Of a stretch of DNA of 33,321 bases, positions 23,419-30,644 are shown piece by piece. How positions within the stretch are numbered: the first letter of the stretch is position 1; each line of letters starts with the position of its first letter. This DNA comes from Candidatus Limnocylindrus primus. GTDB lineage: Bacteria; Chloroflexota; Limnocylindria; Limnocylindrales; Limnocylindraceae. The notes under the pieces are model-generated. The model was not told the origin of the DNA, ran no database searches, and worked only from the letters and a program-made list of their open reading frames with translations. The stretch is from assembly GCA_003670475.1 (NCBI GenBank), contig QWRJ01000006.1, forward strand, positions 11,430 through 44,750. Direction: 5' to 3'. The position numbers and the translations under genes were made by a program.

Positions 23419-24164
23419 CGCACCATCTTCCCTGTGCGTACGGTGGCAGCGCGATACGCGTCGCCTGCGAGTCCGCGCGCCGTGAGCGCATCGCTCACTG
23501 CGTCCGTGTCGTACGTTGCGCGATGAATCTCGGCGCTGATCGTGCCAGCGTCTGGATCAATGTCGATGACGGCGAATGCGGCGGAGGCCTCACCGTCATA
23601 TGGGAGCCCCGCAGATCCGGCGTCCACGATCACCTTCCACCCGTAATCCTTGACGCGTGCCTGATGGGTGAAGCCAACGCAGACAAGGCGCGCGTCGGTC
23701 TGGCCGATCAGCTCCAACGTGGTGGAAGGATCAAGGTCGGCGCTCAACGGAATGGTGCGCGAGCCTGGTGAGGCGTGGCAGAAGGTGACGCCGATCTCGC
23801 CGTAGCGGATGCGACGCTCGGTTGGGAGGGAGCGCAGCCACTCAATGCGATCGTCATCAAGTTCATCCGATGCCCACTCAACTGAAGCCTTCAGTGCTGG
23901 CGGGAGTCCGCCAGCGAGGCTTGGGAAGCTCGCCGCGTAATCAAGGTCGGCCACCGCAATGTCGCCAGTGCCAGCAGTGACAAGCGCACCGCTCGACTGC
24001 AACTTGCGGATCAGGTCAATCGTCTCGGTTGGCTTCGGCCCGAAGAGGGCGTGATCGCCAAGGATCGCCACCTGGTCCGGCTTCAGCGAAGGGAACTTCG
24101 CCACGATCGCCTCAAGTGCGGCGAGATTGCCGTGGATGTCGGAGATGACAAGGACGCGCTTCAT
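23415..24164 (-). CDS. Calcineurin-like metallophosphoesterase-family protein with altered active site
   Basis: 249 residues from the ATG at 24164, preceded by AGAGGAAG with a 7-base spacer. The frame is open further upstream but would run into fabZ. The YfcE/MJ0936-like fold is recognisable: VISDIHGN (Asp9, His11), ILGDHALFGPKP (Asp37), FCHASPGS (His130) and VGFTHQARV (His167). Two motifs are altered. The usual GNHD is GTGD (65-68), losing the metal-bridging Asn and catalytic His. The usual GHTH is GFTH (164-167), losing one metal-B His. Metal-A ligands Asp9, His11, Asp37 and His167 remain. It is thus either a one-metal enzyme or a binding/regulatory pseudo-enzyme. It sits between fabZ (16-base gap) and fabF (4-base overlap), an unusual place suggesting a role in lipid or acyl-carrier metabolism. 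Function unknown. Confidence 0.78.
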   Translation of the reverse strand: MKRVLVISDIHGNLAALEAIVAKFPSLKPDQVAILGDHALFGPKPTETIDLIRKLQSSGALVTAGTGDIAVADLDYAASFPSLAGGLPPALKASVEWASDELDDDRIEWLRSLPTERRIRYGEIGVTFCHASPGSRTIPLSADLDPSTTLELIGQTDARLVCVGFTHQARVKDYGWKVIVDAGSAGLPYDGEASAAFAVIDIDPDAGTISAEIHRATYDTDAVSDALTARGLAGDAYRAATVRTGKMVR

Positions 24165-24180
24165 TGATGTACTTCCTCTC

Positions 24181-24666
24181 TTATGACGCGGTGGACCCGG
24201 ATGGGTGCGGGAGTGCGCTCTCTGGCGGAATGACAAACGTAATCGTTGCGCTGCAGGCCTTCTCGCCGTTGACGGAGGCGGTTCCAACGGCACTCCCCAT
24301 GCGTGAGCCGAGCTTCTGCATCACGATCTCCAGCTGCAACGTTTCGCCAGGGGTCACCATGCGCGTGAAGCGGCACTCTTCAATCTTGGCGAAGACGCCG
24401 AGTCGGTTGCCGAACCCTTCGGTACGCGCCACATAGACCGCCATCGCCTGCGCGAGTGCTTCAACTTGGAGGACGCCAGGCATGATCGGGCCGACTGGCT
24501 GTGGGAAGTGGCCGGGGACCCAGAAGGCGTCGGCGCGGACGTCTAACTCCGCCACAAGACGCTGCGCCGCGCGATCTTCAGAAACGACGCGGCTCAGCAG
24601 GAGGAAGGGGGCGCGATGCGGGATCAGCGCCTCAATCTGCTGCTGGTTCAGAAGCGGCTCACTCAT
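24181..24666 (-). CDS. fabZ: 3-hydroxyacyl-[acyl-carrier-protein] dehydratase
   Basis: 161 residues, normal for FabZ. It dehydrates 3-hydroxyacyl-ACP to trans-2-enoyl-ACP. IEALIPHRAPFLLLSRV at the N terminus is typical. The active-site helix region reads GHFPQPVGPIMPGVLQVEALAQA, carrying the catalytic His and Glu. Compared with the usual HFPxxPxMPG there are two extra residues between HFP and the IMPG. FAKIEECRFTRMVTPGETL follows the canonical pattern. GGAGG lies 4 bases before the ATG, and accC ends 12 bases upstream. With the elongating FabF and FabG in the same operon this completes a nearly full elongation cycle; enoyl-ACP reductase is not in the window. Confidence 0.94.
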   Translation of the reverse strand: MSEPLLNQQQIEALIPHRAPFLLLSRVVSEDRAAQRLVAELDVRADAFWVPGHFPQPVGPIMPGVLQVEALAQAMAVYVARTEGFGNRLGVFAKIEECRFTRMVTPGETLQLEIVMQKLGSRMGSAVGTASVNGEKACSATITFVIPPESALPHPSGSTAS

Positions 24667-24678
24667 GCGACCTCCATG

Positions 24679-26070
24679 CTAAGCACCCGCCTGGTCGCCT
24701 GAACGACGCGGCGCGGCGGCGAGGATGGCTGCGGTGCCAACGTCATCGAGCATGCTGGTGGTGACGCCACCACTCAAGAAAGACGGGCTTTCGAGGAGGC
24801 CGAGGAAGAAGTCGCGCGTGGTCGCCACACCGTCAATCTCTAGTTCGCGGAGTGCGGCGCGGGAGCGTGCGATCGCCTCTTCCCGCGTTGCCCCCCAGAC
24901 AATCAGCTTGCCGAGGAGGCTGTCGTAGTACGGCGGCACTTCGTAGCCCGCGTAGAGGTGCGAGTCGAATCGCACCCATGGGCCGCTCGGCGAACGATAT
25001 GCGCTGATCTCCCCCGCCTGCGGCTGGAAGTTATTTGCCGGATCTTCTGCCGTGATGCGGAACTCAATGGCGTGGCCGCGCGGCTGAATCTCGCGCTGCG
25101 TCATTGGCATACGCGCGCCACTGGCGAGTGTGATCTGCAGCGCCACAAGGTCCACGCCAGTCACCACCTCGGTCACGGGATGCTCCACCTGGATGCGGCA
25201 GTTGATCTCAATAAAGTACGGCTTCCCGTCTGGGCCCACCAAGAATTCAAGCGTCCCCACGTTGCGATAGCCGGCGGCGCCGATCGCCTTTGCGGCGCGC
25301 GCAAGGAAATCTTCGCGGACGCGCGGCGTGAGCGCCGTGGACGGCGACTCTTCAACGAGCTTCTGGTGACGTCGCTGTAGCGAACAGTCGCGCTCGCCAA
25401 AGTGGAGCGCCGTCCCTTCACTATCAACCGCGATCTGCACCTCAACATGGTGCGTTGCGCTGAGATACTTCTCCAAATAAATGGATCCATCACCGAAGGC
25501 GGCCTGCGCCTCTTGCGCGCAGATGGAGAAGTTCTTGCTGAGCTCTGCGGCGTCCTGTGCCACGCGCATCCCACGGCCGCCACCACCTGCGGATGCCTTG
25601 AGGATCACCGGATAGCCAATCTTCTTCGCCGCATCTAGTGCGGCTGACTCATCTGCGACCACGCCGTCTGAACCAGGAATGGTGGGGAGGCCGTGCTTGG
25701 CGAGCAGCGCGCGTGTGGCCGCCTTGGAGTGGAACTTCTCAAGGATCGGCGCCGATGGCCCAATGAAGGTGAGCTTGTGCGCCGCAACCGCTTCGGCGAA
25801 TGCGGCGTTCTCGGAGAGGAAGCCGTAGCCCGGGTGGATGGCGTCGCAGCCGGTGGCGAGTGCCGCGGAGATGATCGCGGGGGCGGAGAGGTAACTCTGC
25901 TTCGCGTCGGCTGGCCCAATGCAGACCGCCTCGTCGGCAACCAAGACCGCGCGCGAGTCCGCATCCGCCTCGCTGTAGGCGACCACCGCCTCAAGGCCAA
26001 GCTGGCGGCAGGCGCGCAGGATGCGCAGCGCAATCTCGCCACGATTCGCAATCAGGACGCGCTTGATCAC
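24679..26070 (-). CDS. accC: Biotin carboxylase subunit of acetyl-CoA carboxylase
   Basis: 463 residues, close to the usual 450. It carboxylates biotin on BCCP using ATP and bicarbonate. The N-terminal fold begins KRVLIANRGEIALRILRAC. The ATP-grasp glycine loop is GGGGRGM (162-168). LEKYLSATHHVEVQI, GERDCSLQRRHQKLVEESPS and EINCRIQVEHPVTE are all conserved active-site stretches. The last is more often EMNTRIQVEHPVTE, so the Cys in place of Thr is a mild variant. The GTG start overlaps the stop of the BCCP-like gene by 4 bases, the position where accB normally sits. The 12-base spacing to fabZ downstream indicates cotranscription. Acetyl-CoA rather than propionyl-CoA as the substrate of the complex is inferred from the AccD-AccA partner and the fab genes. 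Confidence 0.95.
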   Translation of the reverse strand: MIKRVLIANRGEIALRILRACRQLGLEAVVAYSEADADSRAVLVADEAVCIGPADAKQSYLSAPAIISAALATGCDAIHPGYGFLSENAAFAEAVAAHKLTFIGPSAPILEKFHSKAATRALLAKHGLPTIPGSDGVVADESAALDAAKKIGYPVILKASAGGGGRGMRVAQDAAELSKNFSICAQEAQAAFGDGSIYLEKYLSATHHVEVQIAVDSEGTALHFGERDCSLQRRHQKLVEESPSTALTPRVREDFLARAAKAIGAAGYRNVGTLEFLVGPDGKPYFIEINCRIQVEHPVTEVVTGVDLVALQITLASGARMPMTQREIQPRGHAIEFRITAEDPANNFQPQAGEISAYRSPSGPWVRFDSHLYAGYEVPPYYDSLLGKLIVWGATREEAIARSRAALRELEIDGVATTRDFFLGLLESPSFLSGGVTTSMLDDVGTAAILAAAPRRSGDQAGA

Positions 26071-26582
26071 TTGGACCCCTCGCCGATTGACTCAAGCAGG
26101 AAGATCTCCTGGCCGTACTCCACCGGATCGCCAGTGGCAGACTTCAGCGCCGCCACGATCCCGCCGTGCGTTGCACGGACTTCGCTCGGAATGCCGAGCA
26201 CCTCAACGGTGGCAACGAGCGCACCCTTCGCCACCTTGGCGCCAACGTGAATCTCCTTGGAGAGCGTCAGGAATCCCACCGCCGTTGCGCGCACCGCATG
26301 CTTGCGCGCAGCGCTAACGGAACTCGGCGCCGGCGCCGCCGCGGCAGCCTGCCCTGCAGCGCCTTGCGCTGGAGCACCAAACGAAGCGGCCTGCTGTACG
26401 CCGAGCGACTCAGACCGAACGCGCACCGTTGCGCCGTTTCGCTCAACCTCAATCTCGCCGAGGCCGGTCTCTGCAAGGCGATCAACGAGCACGGGGAGGA
26501 GTGCGTCAATGAGAGCGCCGAGCTCTTCGGCGTTCCCTTCGCCGCTCACGTTGGCGTTTGCAAGGTCACGAAACTTTGCCAT
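26067..26582 (-). CDS. BCCP-like protein lacking the biotin-accepting lysine (BADC-like)
   Basis: 171 residues with the domain order of a biotin carboxyl carrier protein. A helical N-terminal region (about 20-57, LIDALLPVLVDRLAETGLGE then IEVERNGATVRVRSE) is followed by an Ala/Pro linker and a C-terminal biotinyl-like fold (about 94-165). Where BCCPs have EAMKxxNEV this protein has EVLGIPSEV (127-135), so Lys is Gly130 and it cannot be biotinylated. The fold residues around it (IHVGAKVAKGALVATVE; GGIVAALKSATGDPVEYGQ) are kept, which argues for selection rather than decay. Plant BADC proteins, which compete with BCCP inside plastid acetyl-CoA carboxylase and restrain it, have the same kind of replacement. 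It lies 2 bases after accDA and overlaps accC by 4. A structural or inhibitory subunit role is inference; automatic annotation would call it AccB. Confidence 0.82.
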   Translation of the reverse strand: MAKFRDLANANVSGEGNAEELGALIDALLPVLVDRLAETGLGEIEVERNGATVRVRSESLGVQQAASFGAPAQGAAGQAAAAAPAPSSVSAARKHAVRATAVGFLTLSKEIHVGAKVAKGALVATVEVLGIPSEVRATHGGIVAALKSATGDPVEYGQEIFLLESIGEGSK

Positions 26583-26584
26583 CG

Positions 26585-28564
26585 TTATGCCCCCGCACTA
26601 TCGCGCTCGATCTCGTCGATCCAGTCGTCGCCAACACCAGCGCCAACGAGGTCGCGATCGAGGCCGAAGAGTGAACGGATCGCGCCGGTGATCCCCTTCT
26701 TCTTGATCGGCGCTTCATCGAACGCGCCAAAGGCGCGGTAGCGCGCGTAGCGCGCGGTGAGAAGTTCGTTGAGGTCTTTCATTGATTCAAGTTCGTCAAA
26801 GGCGGCGCTCGCCGTCTCCCAGATGGCGCGCGCCAGCGTCACCGTGGACTCTGCGGAGAGCGTCTCAGGCTCCAGGATGATGCCGTCTACTACGCCGAGC
26901 GCCACCTGCTCTGGTGCTGTGATGCGCAGCGCGCGCGCCGCGGCGGGAGCCTTCTCGGAGGTACGGAAGAGGATGGCGGCGCACCCTTCTGGGCTGATCA
27001 CCGAGTAGTAGGCGTGCTCCAGCGCGTAGACGCGGTCGCCAGCGGCAATCGCGAGGGCGCCTCCTGAACCACCCTCGCCCGTGATCACGGTGACGATCGG
27101 GGTGCGGAGTTCGGTCATGCGGCTGATGGAGGCGGCGATCGCCTCGGCGATCCCGCGCTGCTCGGACTCGGGGCCTGGGTGCGCCCCTGGGGTGTCCACG
27201 AGCGTCAGGACGGGAAGGTGCAGTCTCTCGGCGAGCTCAAAGGCGCGCATCGCCTTCCGGTAACCCTCAGGGTGCGGCATGCCGAAGCCGCGACGGATGT
27301 TGCTCTCCGTGTCGCGACCCTTCTGCGTTCCCACCACCACGATGCGTCGTCCATCAATACGTGCAATGCCAGCAACAATCGCGCCGTCATCACCAGCGCG
27401 TCGATCGCCGCGCAGTTCAACAAAGTCGGCGTTCAACGCCTCAAGGAACTCTGCGGTGCGTGGTCGCTCGGGATCTCGTGCGCGGCGCACATGACTCCAC
27501 GCCTCCTCCTCTTCAAGGTGCGGCCCGAGTTCTGGTGCAAGGTGTCGATCACGCTGGTTCTCCAAGATCTGGTCGGCGCGATTCGCCACGCGCGTTGCGG
27601 CCGAAGCAACTGGCGCCAAGACGCTGCCAATCATTGTGCCCGCACCTTGCGCAACACCAGTCACCACGCCACCAATCAGTCCAACGCCTGGAATGTTGAT
27701 CTGCTGATAGAGCGGCACGGCAGGAGCTGGAAGTGGCTGCAACAGACTGAGTGCGCGAATGATCCATGGCCGCAGGTTGCCGCGCGCAACGATCGCATCA
27801 ATGAAGCCGGTCTCCAGCAAGAACTCTGAACGCTGGAATCCGGCGGGAAGTTCGTCGCCAATCGTTCCAGCGGAGACGCGCGCGCCGCTGAATCCAATCA
27901 GCGCGTTCGGCTCCGCAACATTCAGATCGCCGAGTGCGCCAAATGATGCAATGGTGCCGCCAGTCGTTGGATCGGTGAGGAGACTAATGAATGTGCCGCC
28001 GCTCGACTTCAGTCGCGCAATTGCGGCGAGTGTCTTCGGCAGCTGCATCAGCGCGTAGGTCCCCTCCTGCATGCGTGCGCCACCAGAGGCGGAGACAATG
28101 AGCAGCGGAAGGCGGCGTTCGGTGGCGAGTTCGGCGGCGCGCGCCACCTTCTCTCCAACCACGGAGCCCATCGAGCCGCCCATGAAGAAGAAGTCCATCA
28201 CCACAAGGGAGACTTCGATCCCGCCAATGGAGGCGGTGCCGCGGATCGCCGCGTCGCGTTCGCCGGTCAGCTTGCGGGCGGTGGCGGCACGCTCGGGGTA
28301 GGGCTTGGAGTCGGTGAAGACGATCGGGTCGAGGGAGACGAGGCTCGCGTCCAGTTCGGCGAACGAACCCTCGTCCACCAGCTGGGCGATCCGCTCCCGG
28401 GCTGGGACGCGGAAGTGGTGCCCGCAGGATGTGCAGACGCGGAGGCCCTTCTCGAGGCTCTTCTTAAAGAGGAGCTCGGAGCACCCGGGGCAGCGGAGCC
28501 AGAGATCGGGCTCGCCTCCAGGGGTCGCCTTGCGGCGCTTGAACGGGTTGCTAAAGCTCGGCAC
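26585..28564 (-). CDS. accDA: Fused acetyl-CoA carboxylase carboxyltransferase, beta (AccD) then alpha (AccA)
   Basis: 659 residues joining two normally separate subunits in one chain. AccD part, about 1-278: the zinc ribbon has Cys25, 28, 44 and 47 (RCPGC, VCTSC), followed by the crotonase-like core with FMGGSMGSVVGEK and IVSASGGARMQEG. AccA part, about 350-625: RGDRRAGDDGAIVAGIARI, QKGRDTESNIRRGFGMPHPEGYRKA, LVDTPGAHPG and VITGEGGSGGALAI. Between them lies a roughly 60-residue linker rich in Gly, Val and Ala (GVGLIGGVVTGVAQGAG, 293-309). It transfers CO2 from biotin to acetyl-CoA, making malonyl-CoA. The GTG start has GGGGAGG 4 bases upstream. Propionyl-CoA carboxylase-type subunits are also double crotonase folds, but the zinc ribbon and alpha motifs identify AccD and AccA. 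Confidence 0.93.
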   Translation of the reverse strand: MPSFSNPFKRRKATPGGEPDLWLRCPGCSELLFKKSLEKGLRVCTSCGHHFRVPARERIAQLVDEGSFAELDASLVSLDPIVFTDSKPYPERAATARKLTGERDAAIRGTASIGGIEVSLVVMDFFFMGGSMGSVVGEKVARAAELATERRLPLLIVSASGGARMQEGTYALMQLPKTLAAIARLKSSGGTFISLLTDPTTGGTIASFGALGDLNVAEPNALIGFSGARVSAGTIGDELPAGFQRSEFLLETGFIDAIVARGNLRPWIIRALSLLQPLPAPAVPLYQQINIPGVGLIGGVVTGVAQGAGTMIGSVLAPVASAATRVANRADQILENQRDRHLAPELGPHLEEEEAWSHVRRARDPERPRTAEFLEALNADFVELRGDRRAGDDGAIVAGIARIDGRRIVVVGTQKGRDTESNIRRGFGMPHPEGYRKAMRAFELAERLHLPVLTLVDTPGAHPGPESEQRGIAEAIAASISRMTELRTPIVTVITGEGGSGGALAIAAGDRVYALEHAYYSVISPEGCAAILFRTSEKAPAAARALRITAPEQVALGVVDGIILEPETLSAESTVTLARAIWETASAAFDELESMKDLNELLTARYARYRAFGAFDEAPIKKKGITGAIRSLFGLDRDLVGAGVGDDWIDEIERDSAGA

Positions 28565-28596
28565 GGAACCTCCCCACTAGAGGGTGATGGTACCCG

Positions 28597-29391
28597 CTAC
28601 GGGGTGGCGGCTCGCACGACTCGGGCCACTTCCCCTGTGGAGATGGCACGCTCCGTGCCGTCCACGCTCAGAATGAGCGCCCCAGAGCTGCCGTCGAATC
28701 CCACCACGCGACCCTGCAGGTGCCCCTCGGCGCCAAGATCCAACTCCACCTCCCACCCATCCAGCAGCTGGCGTGCACGCCAACTCGAGACGTCAAAGCG
28801 ACCAGATCGAAGCGCCGCCAAGCGCCCTTCAAGGCGCGCCACTAAATCGTCAAAAATTGCCTCGCGATCCACGGGGCGACCAGAGGCGAGCTCCAGTGAC
28901 GTTGCCGTTGCGGCGAGGCTCGGGTCCAACCGCGACGGATCGCCACGCACATTGAGCCCAATGCCAACGATCAGTGTTGCGTTCGGACCACCAAGATCCG
29001 AAGCTTCCATCAACGCGCCGCCAACCTTGCGGAATCCGGTCGTCACGCCACCCTCTTCGTTGCGCAAGACCAGATCGTTCGGCCACTTCAGTGCAAGCCC
29101 GCCAATCAGGAGAGCCGCCGCATCTTCCGCCGCATCGGCAAGTGCGAGCGCGAACTCCGCACCAACGCGCCAGGCGCGTTCAGGCTCCGTGGGGAGTGAG
29201 TCGGCGCGGACGGCGAGGCTCATCAGCAGCGAACCACCAGGAGCATCAAGCCAGGTGCGACCGGAGCGCCCACGCCCCGCGCTCTGCGTCTCGGCGCGAA
29301 TCAGGAGCGGCGTTGCTGCACCTGCGGCGAGCCGCTCGCTTGCAATATCGTTGGTTGAGGTGACTGCGTCGAGTCGCTCGACGTGGATCAG
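28597..29391 (-). CDS. birA: Biotin-protein ligase, apparently starting at CTG
   Basis: 264 residues from a CTG at 29391. It attaches biotin to BCCP via biotinyl-AMP. The segments are LIHVERLDAVTSTNDIASER at the N terminus, AETQSAGRGRSGRTWLDAPG with the GRGRxGR nucleotide/biotin loop (39-45), LKWPNDLVL (101-109), and a C-terminal SH3-like domain (VVGFDGSSGALILSVDG). There is no N-terminal DNA-binding domain, so it is a mono-functional ligase. The first ATG in frame (29223, residue 57) would delete the GRGRxGR loop. The frame upstream is closed by TGA 29407-29409 and contains no ATG, GTG or TTG before the conserved region. The CTG overlaps the lysC stop as CTGA, matching the GTGA/ATGA junctions elsewhere in this operon; TTGGAG lies 8 bases upstream. 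accDA follows after 32 bases. Confidence 0.88.
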   Translation of the reverse strand: MIHVERLDAVTSTNDIASERLAAGAATPLLIRAETQSAGRGRSGRTWLDAPGGSLLMSLAVRADSLPTEPERAWRVGAEFALALADAAEDAAALLIGGLALKWPNDLVLRNEEGGVTTGFRKVGGALMEASDLGGPNATLIVGIGLNVRGDPSRLDPSLAATATSLELASGRPVDREAIFDDLVARLEGRLAALRSGRFDVSSWRARQLLDGWEVELDLGAEGHLQGRVVGFDGSSGALILSVDGTERAISTGEVARVVRAATP

Positions 29392-30644
29392 GCGCGAGAC
29401 TCCAAATCAATCGGATCTGGCGTTGCAAGATCAAAGGTGTCGTGCAGCGCCTTCAGTGCGCGATCCGCATCCGCCTGCGCAACGATGCAGGTGATCCTGA
29501 TTTCTGAAGTTGAAATCATCTGAATGTTCACCTTGGCATCAGCGAGCGTGCCGAACATGCGCGCCGCATACCCAGGTGCGTTCTGAATGCCAGCACCAAC
29601 AATGGAGATCTTCGCAACGGATTCGTCAATCTCCAGCGCGCGCGCGCCGATCTCCGCCTGAATCTTCTCAAGCACGGGACGCGCGGCGGCAAGGTCGCTG
29701 CGGCCACAGGTGAATGAGAGGTCGGTGGTGCCGTCGTGCGAGACGTTCTGCACGATCATGTCCACGTTGATGTTCGCCGCGGCGAGTGGATCAAAGATGG
29801 ACTTGGCAATGCCAGGACGGTCGGGGACGGCGACCATCGTCACCTTGGCAACCTTTGTATCTGCGGCGAGCCCGCGAACCTTATTGCGCTGTTCCACCTG
29901 CGTATCCTCCTTGATCTGGGTCCCTGGCTGATCCACAAACGAACTGAGTACCTCAATGGTGACACCGTTCACCCAGCCCAACTCTACGGCGCGGGTCTGC
30001 ATCACCTGCGCCCCCTGGTTGGCGAGCTCCAGCATCTCCTCATATCCGATCACCTGCAACTGGCGGGCGTCCGTGACCACGCGGGGGTCGGCGGTATAGA
30101 CGCCGGTCACATCGGTGAAGATCTGGCAGCGATCGGCACCGAGCGCCGCCGCGAGCGCCACGGCCGACGTATCTGAGCCACCGCGACCAAGCGTGGTGGT
30201 CTCCGTGCCGCTCACCCCCTGGAAACCGGCCACGATCACCACACGTCCTGCGGCAACCTCTTCGCGGACGCGCTTCGGCTCAATGGCGGCGATGCGCCCC
30301 TTCCCAAAGGTCCCGTCGGCGCTGATCCCCGCCTGTGCGCCGCTCAAGCTGACCGCCTCCACGCCGCGCGCCTGCCGCGCCATGGCGAGCAGGGCCGCCG
30401 ATTGAATCTCGCCCGTGGCAAGGAGCGCGTCTTGTTCGCGCGCGCTCGGCAGCACGCCGCCCGTCACCTGTGATGCGAGCGCGAGCAGATCATCGGTGGT
30501 GTCGCCCATGGCGGAGACCACAGCCACCACACTCTTCCCTGCGGCGCGATCCGCCGCAATGCGCGCCGCAACGGCGCCGATCCGCTCCACGTTGGCAACA
30601 GAGCTCCCACCGTACTTCTGGACGAGAAGGTCTGACGCGCTCAC
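29388..30644 (-). CDS. lysC: Aspartate kinase
   Basis: 418 residues, the length of single-function aspartokinases of the LysC-alpha type. It phosphorylates aspartate, the first step toward threonine, methionine and lysine. The N terminus has the signature VQKYGGSSVANVERI. GRGGSDTSAVALAAALGAD and QIFTDVTGVYTADPRVV form the kinase active site. Two ACT domains follow (about 265-330 with TMVAVPDRPGIAKSIFDPLA; about 345-410 with SIVGAGIQNAPGYAARMFGT), consistent with allosteric feedback, probably by Lys and/or Thr. The GTG start overlaps the thrB stop by 4 bases. Placement after hom-thrC-thrB groups the threonine branch, while its 3' end is coupled to birA and so to the fatty acid genes. Confidence 0.95.
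   Translation of the reverse strand: MSASDLLVQKYGGSSVANVERIGAVAARIAADRAAGKSVVAVVSAMGDTTDDLLALASQVTGGVLPSAREQDALLATGEIQSAALLAMARQARGVEAVSLSGAQAGISADGTFGKGRIAAIEPKRVREEVAAGRVVIVAGFQGVSGTETTTLGRGGSDTSAVALAAALGADRCQIFTDVTGVYTADPRVVTDARQLQVIGYEEMLELANQGAQVMQTRAVELGWVNGVTIEVLSSFVDQPGTQIKEDTQVEQRNKVRGLAADTKVAKVTMVAVPDRPGIAKSIFDPLAAANINVDMIVQNVSHDGTTDLSFTCGRSDLAAARPVLEKIQAEIGARALEIDESVAKISIVGAGIQNAPGYAARMFGTLADAKVNIQMISTSEIRITCIVAQADADRALKALHDTFDLATPDPIDLESRA

Noticed and set aside
26067-26582. Calling this gene accB
   Set aside because: The biotin-accepting lysine is replaced by Gly130, and a true BCCP is encoded at 21311-22108.
28415-29494. Long + strand open frame across the birA-accDA junction
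   Set aside because: It is antisense to conserved BirA and AccD sequence and is Ser/Arg-rich, a shadow of high-GC codon usage.
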